Shown here one piece after another: positions 15,896 through 23,826 of a stretch of 58,170 bases of DNA (the first letter of the stretch is position 1; each line of letters begins with the position of its first letter). The notes under the pieces are model-generated. The model worked only from the letters and a program-made list of their open reading frames with translations, ran no database searches and was not told the DNA's origin. The stretch spans positions 1 to 58,170 of the forward strand of contig DALYEZ010000004.1 of the NCBI GenBank assembly GCA_031972295.1, read 5' to 3'. Origin of the DNA: JALHNF01 sp031972295. GTDB taxonomy: Bacteria; Patescibacteriota; Minisyncoccia; Phycocordibacterales; UBA5272. The position numbers and the translations under genes were made by a program.

Positions 15896-16288
15896 CTACT
15901 CTGACAAAAGAAATTTGTGTTTCGGATCAACGAGAAATCGTCCTGAAACAGTCCTTCGTCCCAACAAAATCTCTGCCCTGTGACCAGAACGATTGGTTAA
16001 GGTAAATTGAGTCTTGAATTCACATGCCCCAATTCTAACCACTGTCCGAACTACAGGACGTTTCTCGGTAGTACCACAGCTGCTAGTCACCGAGCACTCT
16101 CCGATCAATCGCAGCTCATACTGTAATCCATTAGAGAGCTGGAAACGAACCCTTTTGCCACTCACGACAATGTTCTGCGCATGAAGGGTGGATCGATATG
16201 CTCCAGTATCAATTTTCGTGATGACATCCCTCTGCCCAAAATCAGGCAGAGCCACTTTCTCTAACCACCCAACCAGCACAATGGACAT
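15896..16288 (-). CDS. Retropepsin-like / RimB-type protein (ATP-dependent zinc protease family)
   Basis: The 130-aa sequence matches the family often named ATP-dependent zinc protease or RimK-linked retropepsin. It has the opening VGWLEKVALPDFG, the aspartic-protease-like KIDTGAYRSTLHA (Asp-Thr-Gly, residues 27-29), and the closing ILLGRRTVSGRFLVDP. Members are often next to RimK ligases; none is seen here. The name zinc protease is historical, and the Asp-Thr-Gly points to a retropepsin fold. An SD (TTGGAG) precedes the ATG by 6 bases, and TTGACA occurs upstream on the minus strand (plus 16347-16342). It is a solitary gene with its own terminator. Confidence 0.8.
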   Translation of the reverse strand: MSIVLVGWLEKVALPDFGQRDVITKIDTGAYRSTLHAQNIVVSGKRVRFQLSNGLQYELRLIGECSVTSSCGTTEKRPVVRTVVRIGACEFKTQFTLTNRSGHRAEILLGRRTVSGRFLVDPKHKFLLSE

Positions 16289-16348
16289 GGTTTACTCCAA
16301 GCAGTGAAGTACATTAAATTACTTCCACGAAACGGGTTGCATGTCAAA

Positions 16349-16864
16349 CTACAATCGCTTCAAATTTTCCCGCACGCAGGACTCCATGTTTTCCATTTCA
16401 GCAAGGTCACAGTGCAGATGCGCGTGTTTAACCCCCATAACATGAATAATCTTATTTAGAGCGTGCACCATTTTTTCCTTATCTTTCTCAGCAACAACGC
16501 CAAACGCCTCTTTAAGTTTTTGATCAAGCGCTTTCATTGATTTTTTAACAAGTGTGGTACCAAGTGTGGTGTTAGTGAGCCGATATTCTCTTTTATTATC
16601 AGGGTTTTGAGTACGAGTAAGGCACTTCTTACGAAGAAGGAGGGCAACTTGGCGACTTACCGAGGCTTGGGTGTTTTGGAGCATTTCTGCAATAAGCTGC
16701 TGAGAAGTGGTGCCGTGCATAAAAATCATCATGAGTACGTGAAACTGGGCCAAAGTAAGCTCTGTTTCTTTACGGAGAATCTGGTCGGCTATCTTATCAA
16801 AAAAGAACAAGCTCTTTTGAAGCATGAAAAAAAGTTCCCGGTTTGTAAGAATTGCTCGATCCAT
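16349..16864 (-). CDS. MarR-family transcriptional regulator
   Basis: 171-aa winged-helix repressor. The helix-turn-helix and wing are recognisable in AEMLQNTQASVSRQVALLLR, KKCLTRTQNPDNKREYRLT and the following helix, flanked by dimerisation helices. It starts close to operator C (16868-16879), and the same motif occurs before both efflux units. The simplest reading is a repressor that controls itself and the exporters and is released by an exported compound. His and Cys residues near the C-terminus (KHAHLHCD) could bind metal or sense oxidation, but this is only a possibility. It diverges from tpiA. Confidence 0.93.
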   Translation of the reverse strand: MDRAILTNRELFFMLQKSLFFFDKIADQILRKETELTLAQFHVLMMIFMHGTTSQQLIAEMLQNTQASVSRQVALLLRKKCLTRTQNPDNKREYRLTNTTLGTTLVKKSMKALDQKLKEAFGVVAEKDKEKMVHALNKIIHVMGVKHAHLHCDLAEMENMESCVRENLKRL

Positions 16865-16865
16865 A

Positions 16866-16903
16866 ACTTAACATGCTAAGCATATCACGAATGTGGTACA
16901 ATA
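16866..16903. promoter_or_regulatory. Operator C in the marR-tpiA intergenic region
   Basis: CTTAACATGCTAA (16867-16879) repeats the core of operators A and B. For marR, an extended -10 TGATATGCT on the minus strand ends next to it, so the site covers the predicted start point and gives autoregulation. For tpiA, TGG-TACAAT (16895-16903) is a separate promoter 7 bases before the ATG. Confidence 0.65.
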
Positions 16904-16909
16904 CAAAGC

Positions 16910-17671
16910 ATGAAAAACGTCAAACAGAAGATTGTCGTCGGCAATTGGAAAATGAATCCTCGCACTGTTGTTGAGGCGATTGATTGTGCAAAACGGATTG
17001 CGCGCAATTTACCAAAAAAATCTCCAACGGTGCTTCTTGCTGTACCAACACCTTTTCTGAGAGACATTCATAAAGCAGTAAAAATAAAAGTTGGCATGCA
17101 AAGTATTGCAGCCGAGCAGGAAGGCGCGCACACAGGACTTTCTTCAGGGCCTCAAGGGATGAGTGTCGGTGCAACCTTTACTCTCATTGGCCATTCCGAA
17201 GAGCGCGCGCAAGGCACAACGGATGAAACTGTCGCCAAGCAAGTACAAACAGCGTGCGCACTTAAACTTCCATTTATTCTGTGTGTTGGTGAAAGTGTCC
17301 GTGACAAAGAAGGTGTGTATCTGCGAACAATAACTAATCAACTTTCTCTTGCACTTAAAAATGTTTCTCCGCGACATGTTTCTTTTTTAACAATCGCATA
17401 CGAACCAATCTGGGCAATCGGTAAAGATGCATTAGTACCCGCAACACCAAAAGAATGTCTTGAAGTTGTAATCGCCATCAAGAGGTTTTTAAGCGACACC
17501 TTCGGAACAAAGAAAGGTGCGCTCATTCCTCTCCTCTACGGCGGATCTGTTTCTAAAGAAAATGCCGCGCTTTTTGTTCGCGACGGTGGTGCCGATGGTC
17601 TTTTAGTTGGACGCGAGAGCCTCAAGCCTAAAAATTTCGCTCATATCATTACCGAAGTCGGTCAGGTATAA
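16910..17671 (+). CDS. tpiA: Triosephosphate isomerase
   Basis: Interconverts dihydroxyacetone phosphate and glyceraldehyde 3-phosphate in glycolysis. All catalytic residues are present in the 253-aa TIM barrel: Asn12 and Lys14 (GNWKMN), His95 (GHSEER) and Glu165 (AYEPIWAIG), plus the phosphate-binding GGS and the GLLVGRESL ending. The TACAAT -10 (16898-16903) with TG extension is 7 bases before the ATG, so the mRNA is predicted leaderless. The pgk gene follows 17 bases after the stop, forming a glycolytic operon. Confidence 0.98.
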   Translation: MKNVKQKIVVGNWKMNPRTVVEAIDCAKRIARNLPKKSPTVLLAVPTPFLRDIHKAVKIKVGMQSIAAEQEGAHTGLSSGPQGMSVGATFTLIGHSEERAQGTTDETVAKQVQTACALKLPFILCVGESVRDKEGVYLRTITNQLSLALKNVSPRHVSFLTIAYEPIWAIGKDALVPATPKECLEVVIAIKRFLSDTFGTKKGALIPLLYGGSVSKENAALFVRDGGADGLLVGRESLKPKNFAHIITEVGQV

Positions 17672-17688
17672 TACATATCAATAAACCC

Positions 17689-18825
17689 ATGGAAACATTA
17701 CCTTTTTTAAAACCGCAGACACTGAAAGCTGGCGCTCGTGTCCTCATACGTCTTGATCTCAATGTCCCTATCCAGAACGGAAAAATCACCGACACCTTTC
17801 GCATAGAGCAAGCTATCCGTACACTTGAAATTTTACAAAAGAAAAAAGTAAAAACGATTGTTCTTACTCACTTAGGTGATGCACACGAAAGTGTTGGGGG
17901 AGTCGTGAAAATTCTTTCAAAGAAACTGAAAAATATCTCATTTGTACCATATGTAATAGGTGACAGAGCACTGCATGCAGTGGACTCAATGAAAGCAGGA
18001 GAAATTCTCGTCCTTGAAAATCTCCGCTCGCAAGGTGGAGAGGAGGAAAGTGCGCCAAGCTTCGCCCGAGCACTTGCTCGATTTGGTGATATTTTTGTAC
18101 AGGATGGATTTTCTGTTTCGCACCGCAGACACGCCTCTGTTGTTGGACTTCCAACATTTCTTCCAAGTGTTCTTGGTCCTGAATTTCAAGAAGAGCTCCG
18201 AGGACTCCAAAGTGCGCTCACCCCAAAGCAGCCAAGTGTACTCATTTTAGGTGGTGCGAAGTTTAGCACTAAGCTTCCACTACTAAAAAAATATCTCAAG
18301 ACTACCGACACCATTATTTTAGGTGGTGCACTTGCACATAATGTTCTCAAAGCACGTGGGGTAGACGTGGGAATGTCACTCGTTGACACTAGCGTACCTG
18401 TACCAACAACAATTACTAAGGCAGCTAACATTATTGTTCCTATTGATGCACTCACGGAAGCGGGAGAGGTGGTTGATATTCGCCATGTCGGTATGCGCGA
18501 TAAAATCGTTGACATTGGCCCAGCAACGGTTGCCCTTATCGCAGAGAAAATTAAGAATGCTAAAACAGTTATCATGAATGGTCCACTTGGGCTCTACGAA
18601 GAAGGGTATGTGGGTGGAACAAAGGCGGTACTCAAACACCTTGCAGTATTAAAAGGAGAAACAATTGTAGGGGGAGGTGACACAGTCGCGCTCGTACGAC
18701 AATTAAAGCTCGATAAAAAGATTGATTTTATCTCAACAGGAGGTGGTGCAATGCTTGATTATCTTACTAATGGTACATTGCCCGGCATCGATGCTGTTAA
18801 AAAAAGCGCGTCACAGAAGAAGTAG
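17689..18825 (+). CDS. pgk: Phosphoglycerate kinase
   Basis: Makes ATP from 1,3-bisphosphoglycerate. The 378-aa protein shows the family elements in order: RLDLNVPIQNGKITDTFRI (substrate-binding Asp/Asn/Arg), HRRHASVVG, GGAKFSTKLPLL hinge lysine, GPLGLYEEGY and the nucleotide-binding GGGDT with STGGGAMLDYL. It is slightly shorter than the usual 390-400 aa. It is co-transcribed with tpiA, and no terminator is evident before the secreted protein gene 54 bases on. Confidence 0.98.
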   Translation: METLPFLKPQTLKAGARVLIRLDLNVPIQNGKITDTFRIEQAIRTLEILQKKKVKTIVLTHLGDAHESVGGVVKILSKKLKNISFVPYVIGDRALHAVDSMKAGEILVLENLRSQGGEEESAPSFARALARFGDIFVQDGFSVSHRRHASVVGLPTFLPSVLGPEFQEELRGLQSALTPKQPSVLILGGAKFSTKLPLLKKYLKTTDTIILGGALAHNVLKARGVDVGMSLVDTSVPVPTTITKAANIIVPIDALTEAGEVVDIRHVGMRDKIVDIGPATVALIAEKIKNAKTVIMNGPLGLYEEGYVGGTKAVLKHLAVLKGETIVGGGDTVALVRQLKLDKKIDFISTGGGAMLDYLTNGTLPGIDAVKKSASQKK

Positions 18826-18879
18826 CTTTTCGTTATCTAAACAAGACCTTTGTAAAACCAAAGGCGAATAAAAATATGT

Positions 18880-19338
18880 ATGACACGAACACTTTCTATC
18901 GCAGCGCTTACTCTTTTTGCTGCAACTTCGTTTACTTTCGCTGTAAATGACGGAAGTTCAATGCGGAAGGACATCAAAACTACAAAACCAGAGGTAACAT
19001 TAAACGTATCTTGTATCCAGAACGCAATCGAGAAACGTGACTCTGTAATGATTACAGCACATGGTGCGTATAACACATCTATTGTAAACGGCCTCACCGC
19101 ACGAAAAGATGCCTTGAAAGCCGCTTGGGCAAAACCAACTCGTAAAGAACGTGTTGAGGCACGAAATGCTGCCTGGAGCACTTTCCGAACTTCACATAAA
19201 TCTGCTCACTCAGCGCTTCGAACTGTTCGTATAGCTTCATGGAACACATACAATGCAGAGATGAAAGCGTGTGGTGTAGACAAAGAAGTTCATGGTGAAC
19301 GAGCATCTGAAGTAAAAGATCCAACAAGCTCACTTTAA
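18880..19338 (+). CDS. Secreted hypothetical protein, 152 aa
   Basis: Not assigned to a named family. An N-terminal signal peptide is clear (MTRTLSIAALTLFAATSFTFA, cut probably after A21). The mature part is Ala/Arg/Lys-rich and helical, with two cysteines far apart (in NVSCIQN and MKACGVD) that could form a disulfide. The middle part repeats short Trp-containing blocks (ALKAAWAKPTRKE, ARNAAWSTFRTSH, RIASWNTYNAEM). It probably sits outside the membrane. It may be read from the tpiA-pgk unit and ends at a strong terminator. Confidence 0.75.
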   Translation: MTRTLSIAALTLFAATSFTFAVNDGSSMRKDIKTTKPEVTLNVSCIQNAIEKRDSVMITAHGAYNTSIVNGLTARKDALKAAWAKPTRKERVEARNAAWSTFRTSHKSAHSALRTVRIASWNTYNAEMKACGVDKEVHGERASEVKDPTSSL

Positions 19339-19364
19339 TTTTTATCTTTTTTACAAAATGAATT

Positions 19365-19391
19365 CACCCGCGACACGTCGCGGGTGTTTTT
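19365..19391 (+). terminator. Terminator after the secreted protein gene
   Basis: A GC-rich 10-bp stem CACCCGCGAC (19365-19374) with GTCGCGGGTG (19377-19386), then TTTTT. Confidence 0.92.
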
Positions 19392-19407
19392 GATTTATGA
19401 AGGTTTT

Positions 19408-20178
19408 TTATTTCATCACAAGTTCCACAGGGCAATGATCCGAACCAAGGAACTCTCCATATGTTTTAAAATCTGTAACCTTTTTCATCACTTCTTTTGA
19501 AACAAAAAAATAATCAATTCTCCAGCCAATGTTTCTATCCCGCGAACGAGTTTTTACATCCCACCATGTGTATACATCTTTCAAGAGAGGGTTGAGTGCA
19601 CGGTGGACATCAACAAAGTTGAGAGTAACAAAAACATCTACTTTTGCGCGCTCTTCAGGCAAAAATCCAACATGTTTTTCATTTTCTTTTGGTCGAGCAA
19701 TGTCTATTTCAGTATGGGCAACATTCACATCACCGCAAAAAATAACGGGTTTCTTTTTTTGCAAATCTGTAACCAGTGCTGTAAATGCATCAAAAAATTT
19801 AAGTTTGTATGAAAGCCGATGATCCTCACCGCCACCATTGGGAAAGTAGCAGTTGATGAGATAGAAATCTTTAAGTTCAAGAATAATGAGGCGTCCCTCG
19901 AGATCACCATTCAAAAAAGTATCGTGCGGTTTTACTTCTTCACACTCGATATTATTTTTTAGATATATCGCTACACCACTATATCCTTTGCGGCTTGTAG
20001 CTGAATGAAAAAAACTTTTATATCCGGAAGGAGAGATGATGCCATCGCTTAACTGCTCCTTGTGGGCTTTCGTTTCTTGTAGGCATATAATATCCGGACT
20101 CAAATTAAAAAGTTCCTGAAACGCACCTTTCTTTTCAATTGCACGGATACCATTTACATTCCAGGAGATAATATTCAT
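19408..20178 (-). CDS. xthA: Exodeoxyribonuclease III / AP endonuclease
   Basis: Base-excision repair nuclease of the ExoIII family that cuts at abasic sites. The 256-aa protein opens MNIISWNVNGIRA, has the metal-binding glutamate in LQETK, the catalytic GDVNVAH (Asp-Asn), WRIDYFFVS, and the terminal LGSDHCPVEL with the catalytic Asp-His. Length and motif spacing are standard. A TGATACAAT -10 on the minus strand is 6 bases before the ATG (20178), so the mRNA is predicted leaderless. The promoter lies directly after the T-run of the upstream terminator. Confidence 0.97.
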   Translation of the reverse strand: MNIISWNVNGIRAIEKKGAFQELFNLSPDIICLQETKAHKEQLSDGIISPSGYKSFFHSATSRKGYSGVAIYLKNNIECEEVKPHDTFLNGDLEGRLIILELKDFYLINCYFPNGGGEDHRLSYKLKFFDAFTALVTDLQKKKPVIFCGDVNVAHTEIDIARPKENEKHVGFLPEERAKVDVFVTLNFVDVHRALNPLLKDVYTWWDVKTRSRDRNIGWRIDYFFVSKEVMKKVTDFKTYGEFLGSDHCPVELVMK

Positions 20179-20204
20179 AGAACCATTGTATCAAAAAATA
20201 AAAA

Positions 20205-20232
20205 CCGCACAGCGCGCATGCGCGCTGTGCGG
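20205..20232 (-). terminator. Very stable terminator of the gene at 20239
   Basis: A perfect 13-bp, almost all G+C stem (20205-20217 with 20220-20232) with loop AT, then TTTTTATTTTTTG on the minus strand. Confidence 0.95.
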
Positions 20233-20238
20233 TGAATA

Positions 20239-20607
20239 TTAAGAAAGTACTTCCCCGAAGCGCTCTCTCTCCATGGAAACAAGGCGATACTTTGCCTCTG
20301 CAAGAGCAGTTGCCCCATACTGCAGCTCGAGGCTTCTGAGCAGAAGACGAAAAGCGCGCTTCTGAAATTCCTTCTTCTTGTTTCGTTTCAGAATCTCCTT
20401 CCTTATCTTGAAGATCCTGTTGATAGCCATTTGAACTTTTTTCTCCTGGAGGAGTTCTTCGCGACGCGCTTCTGGCGTCTGATTGTCAGGCTCTTCTGTA
20501 ATTCTTGTGAAAACAAATTCGAGAATCTTGTACCCGTACTTGTATCCAAGATAGACAATTAACATCCCCGGAACAAGGAACAGGACAACCAGCCAAAAGC
20601 ACCTCAT
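20239..20607 (-). CDS. Hypothetical one-span membrane protein, 122 aa, with Shine-Dalgarno site
   Basis: Not recognised. The N-terminus (MRCFWLVVLFLVPGMLIVYLG) is a membrane helix. The remainder is a charged helical cytoplasmic part rich in Lys/Arg/Glu, probably coiled coil from about residue 35. The frame is open from 20649, but GGGAGAG sits 7 bases before the ATG at 20607, so I choose that start. It is a single gene with a very strong terminator. It shares the SD-plus-solitary-unit organisation of the genes at 1337, 8677 and 16288. Confidence 0.65.
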   Translation of the reverse strand: MRCFWLVVLFLVPGMLIVYLGYKYGYKILEFVFTRITEEPDNQTPEARREELLQEKKVQMAINRIFKIRKEILKRNKKKEFQKRAFRLLLRSLELQYGATALAEAKYRLVSMERERFGEVLS

Positions 20608-20687
20608 TTCATCTCTCCCAATGACAAGGATCGCACCCATTGCGATCAACGTTATAATTCGTACACCAAAACCAAATTTTGTTCAAG

Positions 20688-21611
20688 TCACTTATTCCCA
20701 CTATGAAATTTTTTATGTACGTCACGCAACTGCTTATCAGTAATGTGTGTATAAATTTGTGTAGTGGAGATATTGGCATGACCAAGCATCATCTGGACCG
20801 CACGCAAGTCGGCACCATTAAAAAGAAGGTCGGTAGCAAAGGTGTGACGCAAAACGTGTGGTGTAACCTTTTTTAAGATCCCTGCTTTAAGTGCATAATC
20901 TTTCACAATACGTTCAATGCTTCGTGGTGTCAGTCGTAATGTCTGTGCCTGTTTTGCTCCTGGTCCAAGCTGAATGAAAAGTCCCAGATCTACATCAACT
21001 CGTTTGCCAAGATAATCTTTGATTGCTTGTTTTGCGTCGTCGGTCAAAAAAACCACGCGAATTTTTTCTCCTTTTCCGCGCACTGAAATTTCGTCTTGTC
21101 GTAAATCAATGTTTCTATTTAAACTACAGAGCTCAGAAACACGGAGCCCCGTCGAAAAGAATAGGTGAAAAAGTGCAGTGTCACGCAATCTTCGTAACTC
21201 ATTTTTTTCTTGTAAGGGCGCAGCAATGAGACGCACAAGCTCGTCATGGGAAATTAGGTCTAGGCTTCGTTCGGGGACTTTTGCAAGCTCAATACGCTCT
21301 GGTGGATATACTTCAAAACCTCGCTTGCGAATATATTTCAAAAAACTTCTGATAGCAATGAGGTGATAATTCTGTGTTTTCTTTTTGAGGGTTTCTTTTG
21401 GCTGGCCCACGGGGGTAGGGCGATTGAGCCGATTGAGATACAAACGAAACTCACGCATCGAATCATCAGTAATAGAAGAAAGGGAATTTGATTTAAGAAA
21501 ATCAATAAAACGATTTATATAGTGCTCATAATTTTGTACCGTCTTTAAACTACGTCCACGTTCTATTTCTACGTATTCTAAAAAATGCCTCTTGAGAGTT
21601 TGAAGATCCAT
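20688..21611 (-). CDS. xerD: Tyrosine recombinase XerC/XerD/XerA type
   Basis: Site-specific recombinase that resolves chromosome dimers at a dif site. The 307-aa protein has an N-terminal SAM-like core-binding domain (about 1-105) and a C-terminal catalytic domain. The full set of catalytic residues is Arg157 (TGLRVSE), Lys180 (GKGEKIR), His252 and Arg255 (HVLRHTFA), His278 (LGHANIS) and Tyr287 (TQIYTH). It carries no sign of being an element integrase, since there is no element around it. Whether it works alone (XerA/XerH style) or with a second Xer is not shown by this window. Confidence 0.9.
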   Translation of the reverse strand: MDLQTLKRHFLEYVEIERGRSLKTVQNYEHYINRFIDFLKSNSLSSITDDSMREFRLYLNRLNRPTPVGQPKETLKKKTQNYHLIAIRSFLKYIRKRGFEVYPPERIELAKVPERSLDLISHDELVRLIAAPLQEKNELRRLRDTALFHLFFSTGLRVSELCSLNRNIDLRQDEISVRGKGEKIRVVFLTDDAKQAIKDYLGKRVDVDLGLFIQLGPGAKQAQTLRLTPRSIERIVKDYALKAGILKKVTPHVLRHTFATDLLFNGADLRAVQMMLGHANISTTQIYTHITDKQLRDVHKKFHSGNK

Positions 21612-21679
21612 ATCTACTCATAAGTGTCGCACAATAAATTAGCTCTGAGAAGCCCTCATGGGGGAACTGTCTAGCACGC

Positions 21680-21737
21680 TTGCAAAAGTAAGTAAAGTGT
21701 GATATAGTCTTCTAATGAAACGCTTTTTCAAGCGTTA
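21680..21737 (+). promoter_or_regulatory. rpsO promoter and leader hairpin
   Basis: TTGCAA (21680-21685), a 17-base spacer and TATAGT (21703-21708). The leader of about 30 bases folds AACGCTT-TTTC-AAGCGTT (7 bp) just before the gene. In several bacteria S15 represses its own mRNA through leader structure, so this hairpin may do so here. No SD is evident. Confidence 0.6.
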
Positions 21738-21746
21738 TTCGTTTCT

Positions 21747-22010
21747 ATGTTAACCAAGCGAAAAAAAACAACAGCAATCAAATCTACCCAGATTCATGAC
21801 AAGGATACTGGTTCTTCGGAAGTACAGGTGGCAATAATCTCAAAGAAAATTGAGGAGCTCACTAAGCACCTTAAAGATCACAAAGGTGACAAGCACTCAC
21901 GTCGTGGACTTATTCAGATGGTAGCTGATCGACGAACACACCTTAAGTATCTCGAGAAAAATCTCCCTTCACGATATACCAGTCTTGTAAAAAAACTTGG
22001 ACTCAAATAA
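21747..22010 (+). CDS. rpsO: 30S ribosomal protein S15
   Basis: Primary 16S rRNA-binding protein of the small-subunit platform. The 87-aa length is standard. Conserved blocks: DTGSSEVQVA (residues 20-29), the loop HKGDKHSRRGL that contacts 16S helix 22, and the closing RYTSLVKKLGLK. It has its own promoter and ends at a hairpin, so it is a single-gene unit. Confidence 0.98.
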   Translation: MLTKRKKTTAIKSTQIHDKDTGSSEVQVAIISKKIEELTKHLKDHKGDKHSRRGLIQMVADRRTHLKYLEKNLPSRYTSLVKKLGLK

Positions 22011-22042
22011 CAATGAAGCTCGCTTACGCGAGTTTTATTGTT
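22009..22042 (+). terminator. Hairpin after rpsO
   Basis: A stem of AACAAT.AAGCTCGC with GCGAGTTTTATTGTT around TTAC. The T-run lies within the descending arm and the tail is A-rich, so termination may be partial. Confidence 0.6.
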
Positions 22043-22110
22043 AAAAAAGAAATTTTAATAAAAGTAGTATACTTACACAAGTACAGTTTTATCTGTACAC
22101 ACATTTTTAT

Positions 22111-22782
22111 ATGGCAGTAATCAAACACAAAAGTCAGCGTGTCGGCGTTTTTATAGACACGCAAAATATTTATCATACAGCAAAGCATCTTTATGGATGC
22201 AAAGTAAACTTTGGAAACGTTGTTGAGACAGCAGTTGCGGGACGGCAACTCATTCGCGCAATCGCATATGTAATTTCAACAGAGTCCGGCGAAGAACAAG
22301 GATTCTTTGAGGCACTTGCGAAACGAGGAATTGAAGCAAAAACGAAAGATCTTCAGATTTTTTATAGTGGTGCAAAAAAAGCAGATTGGGACGTGGGTAT
22401 GGCAGTTGATGCAATTCGTATGGCACCAAAGCTCGATACAGTTATTTTAGTAACTGGTGATGGTGACTTTGTCCCGCTTGTTGAATATTTAAAATTTAAT
22501 GAGGGAGTACAGGTAGAGGTAGTTTCTTTCGGACAATCTTCATCAGCAAAATTGAAAGAGGTGACAGAGGAGTTCACTGACCTTTCTCTTCATTTAGAAG
22601 ATTCTCTTATTGGGTATCGAGGACAAAGTCAGCACGGAGGACATCGGCGAGATACAGGTCATAGAGAGCAGAACTCTGAGATAAAAACATTACCTCAAAA
22701 AACATCTCCGGAACCACAGCAAACAAAACAACATCCACAAAAGAAACAGCCACCTGCACGAAGAGTAAAACGTCTCGTGTAG
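22111..22782 (+). CDS. NYN-domain protein (LabA/DUF88-like putative RNase)
   Basis: 223 aa. The PIN-like NYN fold is shown by VGVFIDTQNIYH (Asp16, Asn19), KADWDVGMAVDAIRMA with a conserved Asp near residue 91, and LVTGDGDFVPLVEYL (Asp pair near 113-115). These acidic residues bind the metal in PIN/NYN nucleases, so an RNA-cleaving role is likely but the target is unknown. The last 50 residues are Gln/Pro/Lys-rich, disordered and very basic at the end (ARRVKRLV), which may bind RNA. The neighbour downstream starts 16 bases after its stop. Confidence 0.88.
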   Translation: MAVIKHKSQRVGVFIDTQNIYHTAKHLYGCKVNFGNVVETAVAGRQLIRAIAYVISTESGEEQGFFEALAKRGIEAKTKDLQIFYSGAKKADWDVGMAVDAIRMAPKLDTVILVTGDGDFVPLVEYLKFNEGVQVEVVSFGQSSSAKLKEVTEEFTDLSLHLEDSLIGYRGQSQHGGHRRDTGHREQNSEIKTLPQKTSPEPQQTKQHPQKKQPPARRVKRLV

Positions 22783-22798
22783 CTTATTAAAGTACGGT

Positions 22799-23803
22799 AT
22801 GCCTCCTTTTACTTCTAAAACTCCATCCGTGCGGACATTTGAACAAGATGTCGCGGAGTCAATGCAAAACAAGCAGGCAAGTGTTCTGCACGTTGCATTA
22901 GCTGAGCAAGAACGAGAAAAGGAGATCATTGTTGAAACAAAAAAAAGGCGAGGAAATGTGTTTCTATACATTCTTGCTTTTTTGTTTATCGTTTCGGCTT
23001 TTGGGTTGATTTTTTACGCTTACTTTTTTTACACGCCAACACAAAATGTTACGCTACCACCAAATTTAGTAGAGACGAGTGATCTTGTTTTAAGCGACGA
23101 AACTATTTCCGTTGAAGTAGATGTGCAGAACAGAACAAAATCACTTGCTCTTCTTACAGCAACAAGTGGTATAGACACAACGCTTGGTGTGGTGACACGT
23201 GTTGTACCGTATGCCTTAGCAACAAACACAGATGAAACAAAGAAAAGTCGTGGCATTACTTCATCTGAGTTTTTTGCGTTTATAGGAACGAACGTGCCTG
23301 ATATTTTTAAACGCGCACTATCGCCGGACTTTTCTTTTGTGCACGTTGTAGACAACGGCATGCGTGCAGGTATTATTGTGCAAACAAATGATTACGAACG
23401 CACCATTGTCGGACTAACCGACTGGGAAAAAACGATGCTTTCTGATCTTGAAAAGCTATTTGGCTACACACGACGAATTGAGATAAAAGAACTTGTTGAG
23501 ACAATAACCCAGAAAGAGGTTGTAACAACAACGCCCGTGTACGACCCAAAAACAAAGAAAACAAAACTAGTCACCGCAACCACCACAGAGCCGGTGTCGA
23601 CATTTGAAGAAAAAGTACGTTTAGTAAATGATGACACAGTATTTACAAATGATATTAGAAAAAACATTGAGCTTCGCATTGCAAAGGGAGGGTCTGGAAA
23701 AGAGTACCTTGTGTATGGATTTCCACGACGAAATACGCTTATAATTGCAGGTAGTGTTGATGTATTTTTGCGACTTGTCGACCGACTTCCAAAGACAAAC
23801 TAA
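22799..23803 (+). CDS. Hypothetical single-span membrane protein, 334 aa
   Basis: Not recognised. A basic cytoplasmic segment (1-51, ending KKRRGN) is followed by a membrane helix (VFLYILAFLFIVSAFGLIFYAYFF, split here by position about 53-76). A large extracytoplasmic beta-rich domain with two similar halves follows. Residues about 235-270 are low-complexity Thr/Val/Lys. It has no cysteines. The layout resembles pilus- or secretion-associated anchor proteins, but no motif proves this. It follows the NYN gene closely and is followed by the DksA-like gene with its own promoter. Confidence 0.72.
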   Translation: MPPFTSKTPSVRTFEQDVAESMQNKQASVLHVALAEQEREKEIIVETKKRRGNVFLYILAFLFIVSAFGLIFYAYFFYTPTQNVTLPPNLVETSDLVLSDETISVEVDVQNRTKSLALLTATSGIDTTLGVVTRVVPYALATNTDETKKSRGITSSEFFAFIGTNVPDIFKRALSPDFSFVHVVDNGMRAGIIVQTNDYERTIVGLTDWEKTMLSDLEKLFGYTRRIEIKELVETITQKEVVTTTPVYDPKTKKTKLVTATTTEPVSTFEEKVRLVNDDTVFTNDIRKNIELRIAKGGSGKEYLVYGFPRRNTLIIAGSVDVFLRLVDRLPKTN

Positions 23804-23826
23804 AGGCGTGGTAGAATACAGAGACT

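Noticed and set aside
20688..21611. Tyrosine recombinase as a sign of an integrated element.
   Set aside because: Size and motifs fit housekeeping Xer; no attachment repeats, tRNA target or phage genes are nearby.
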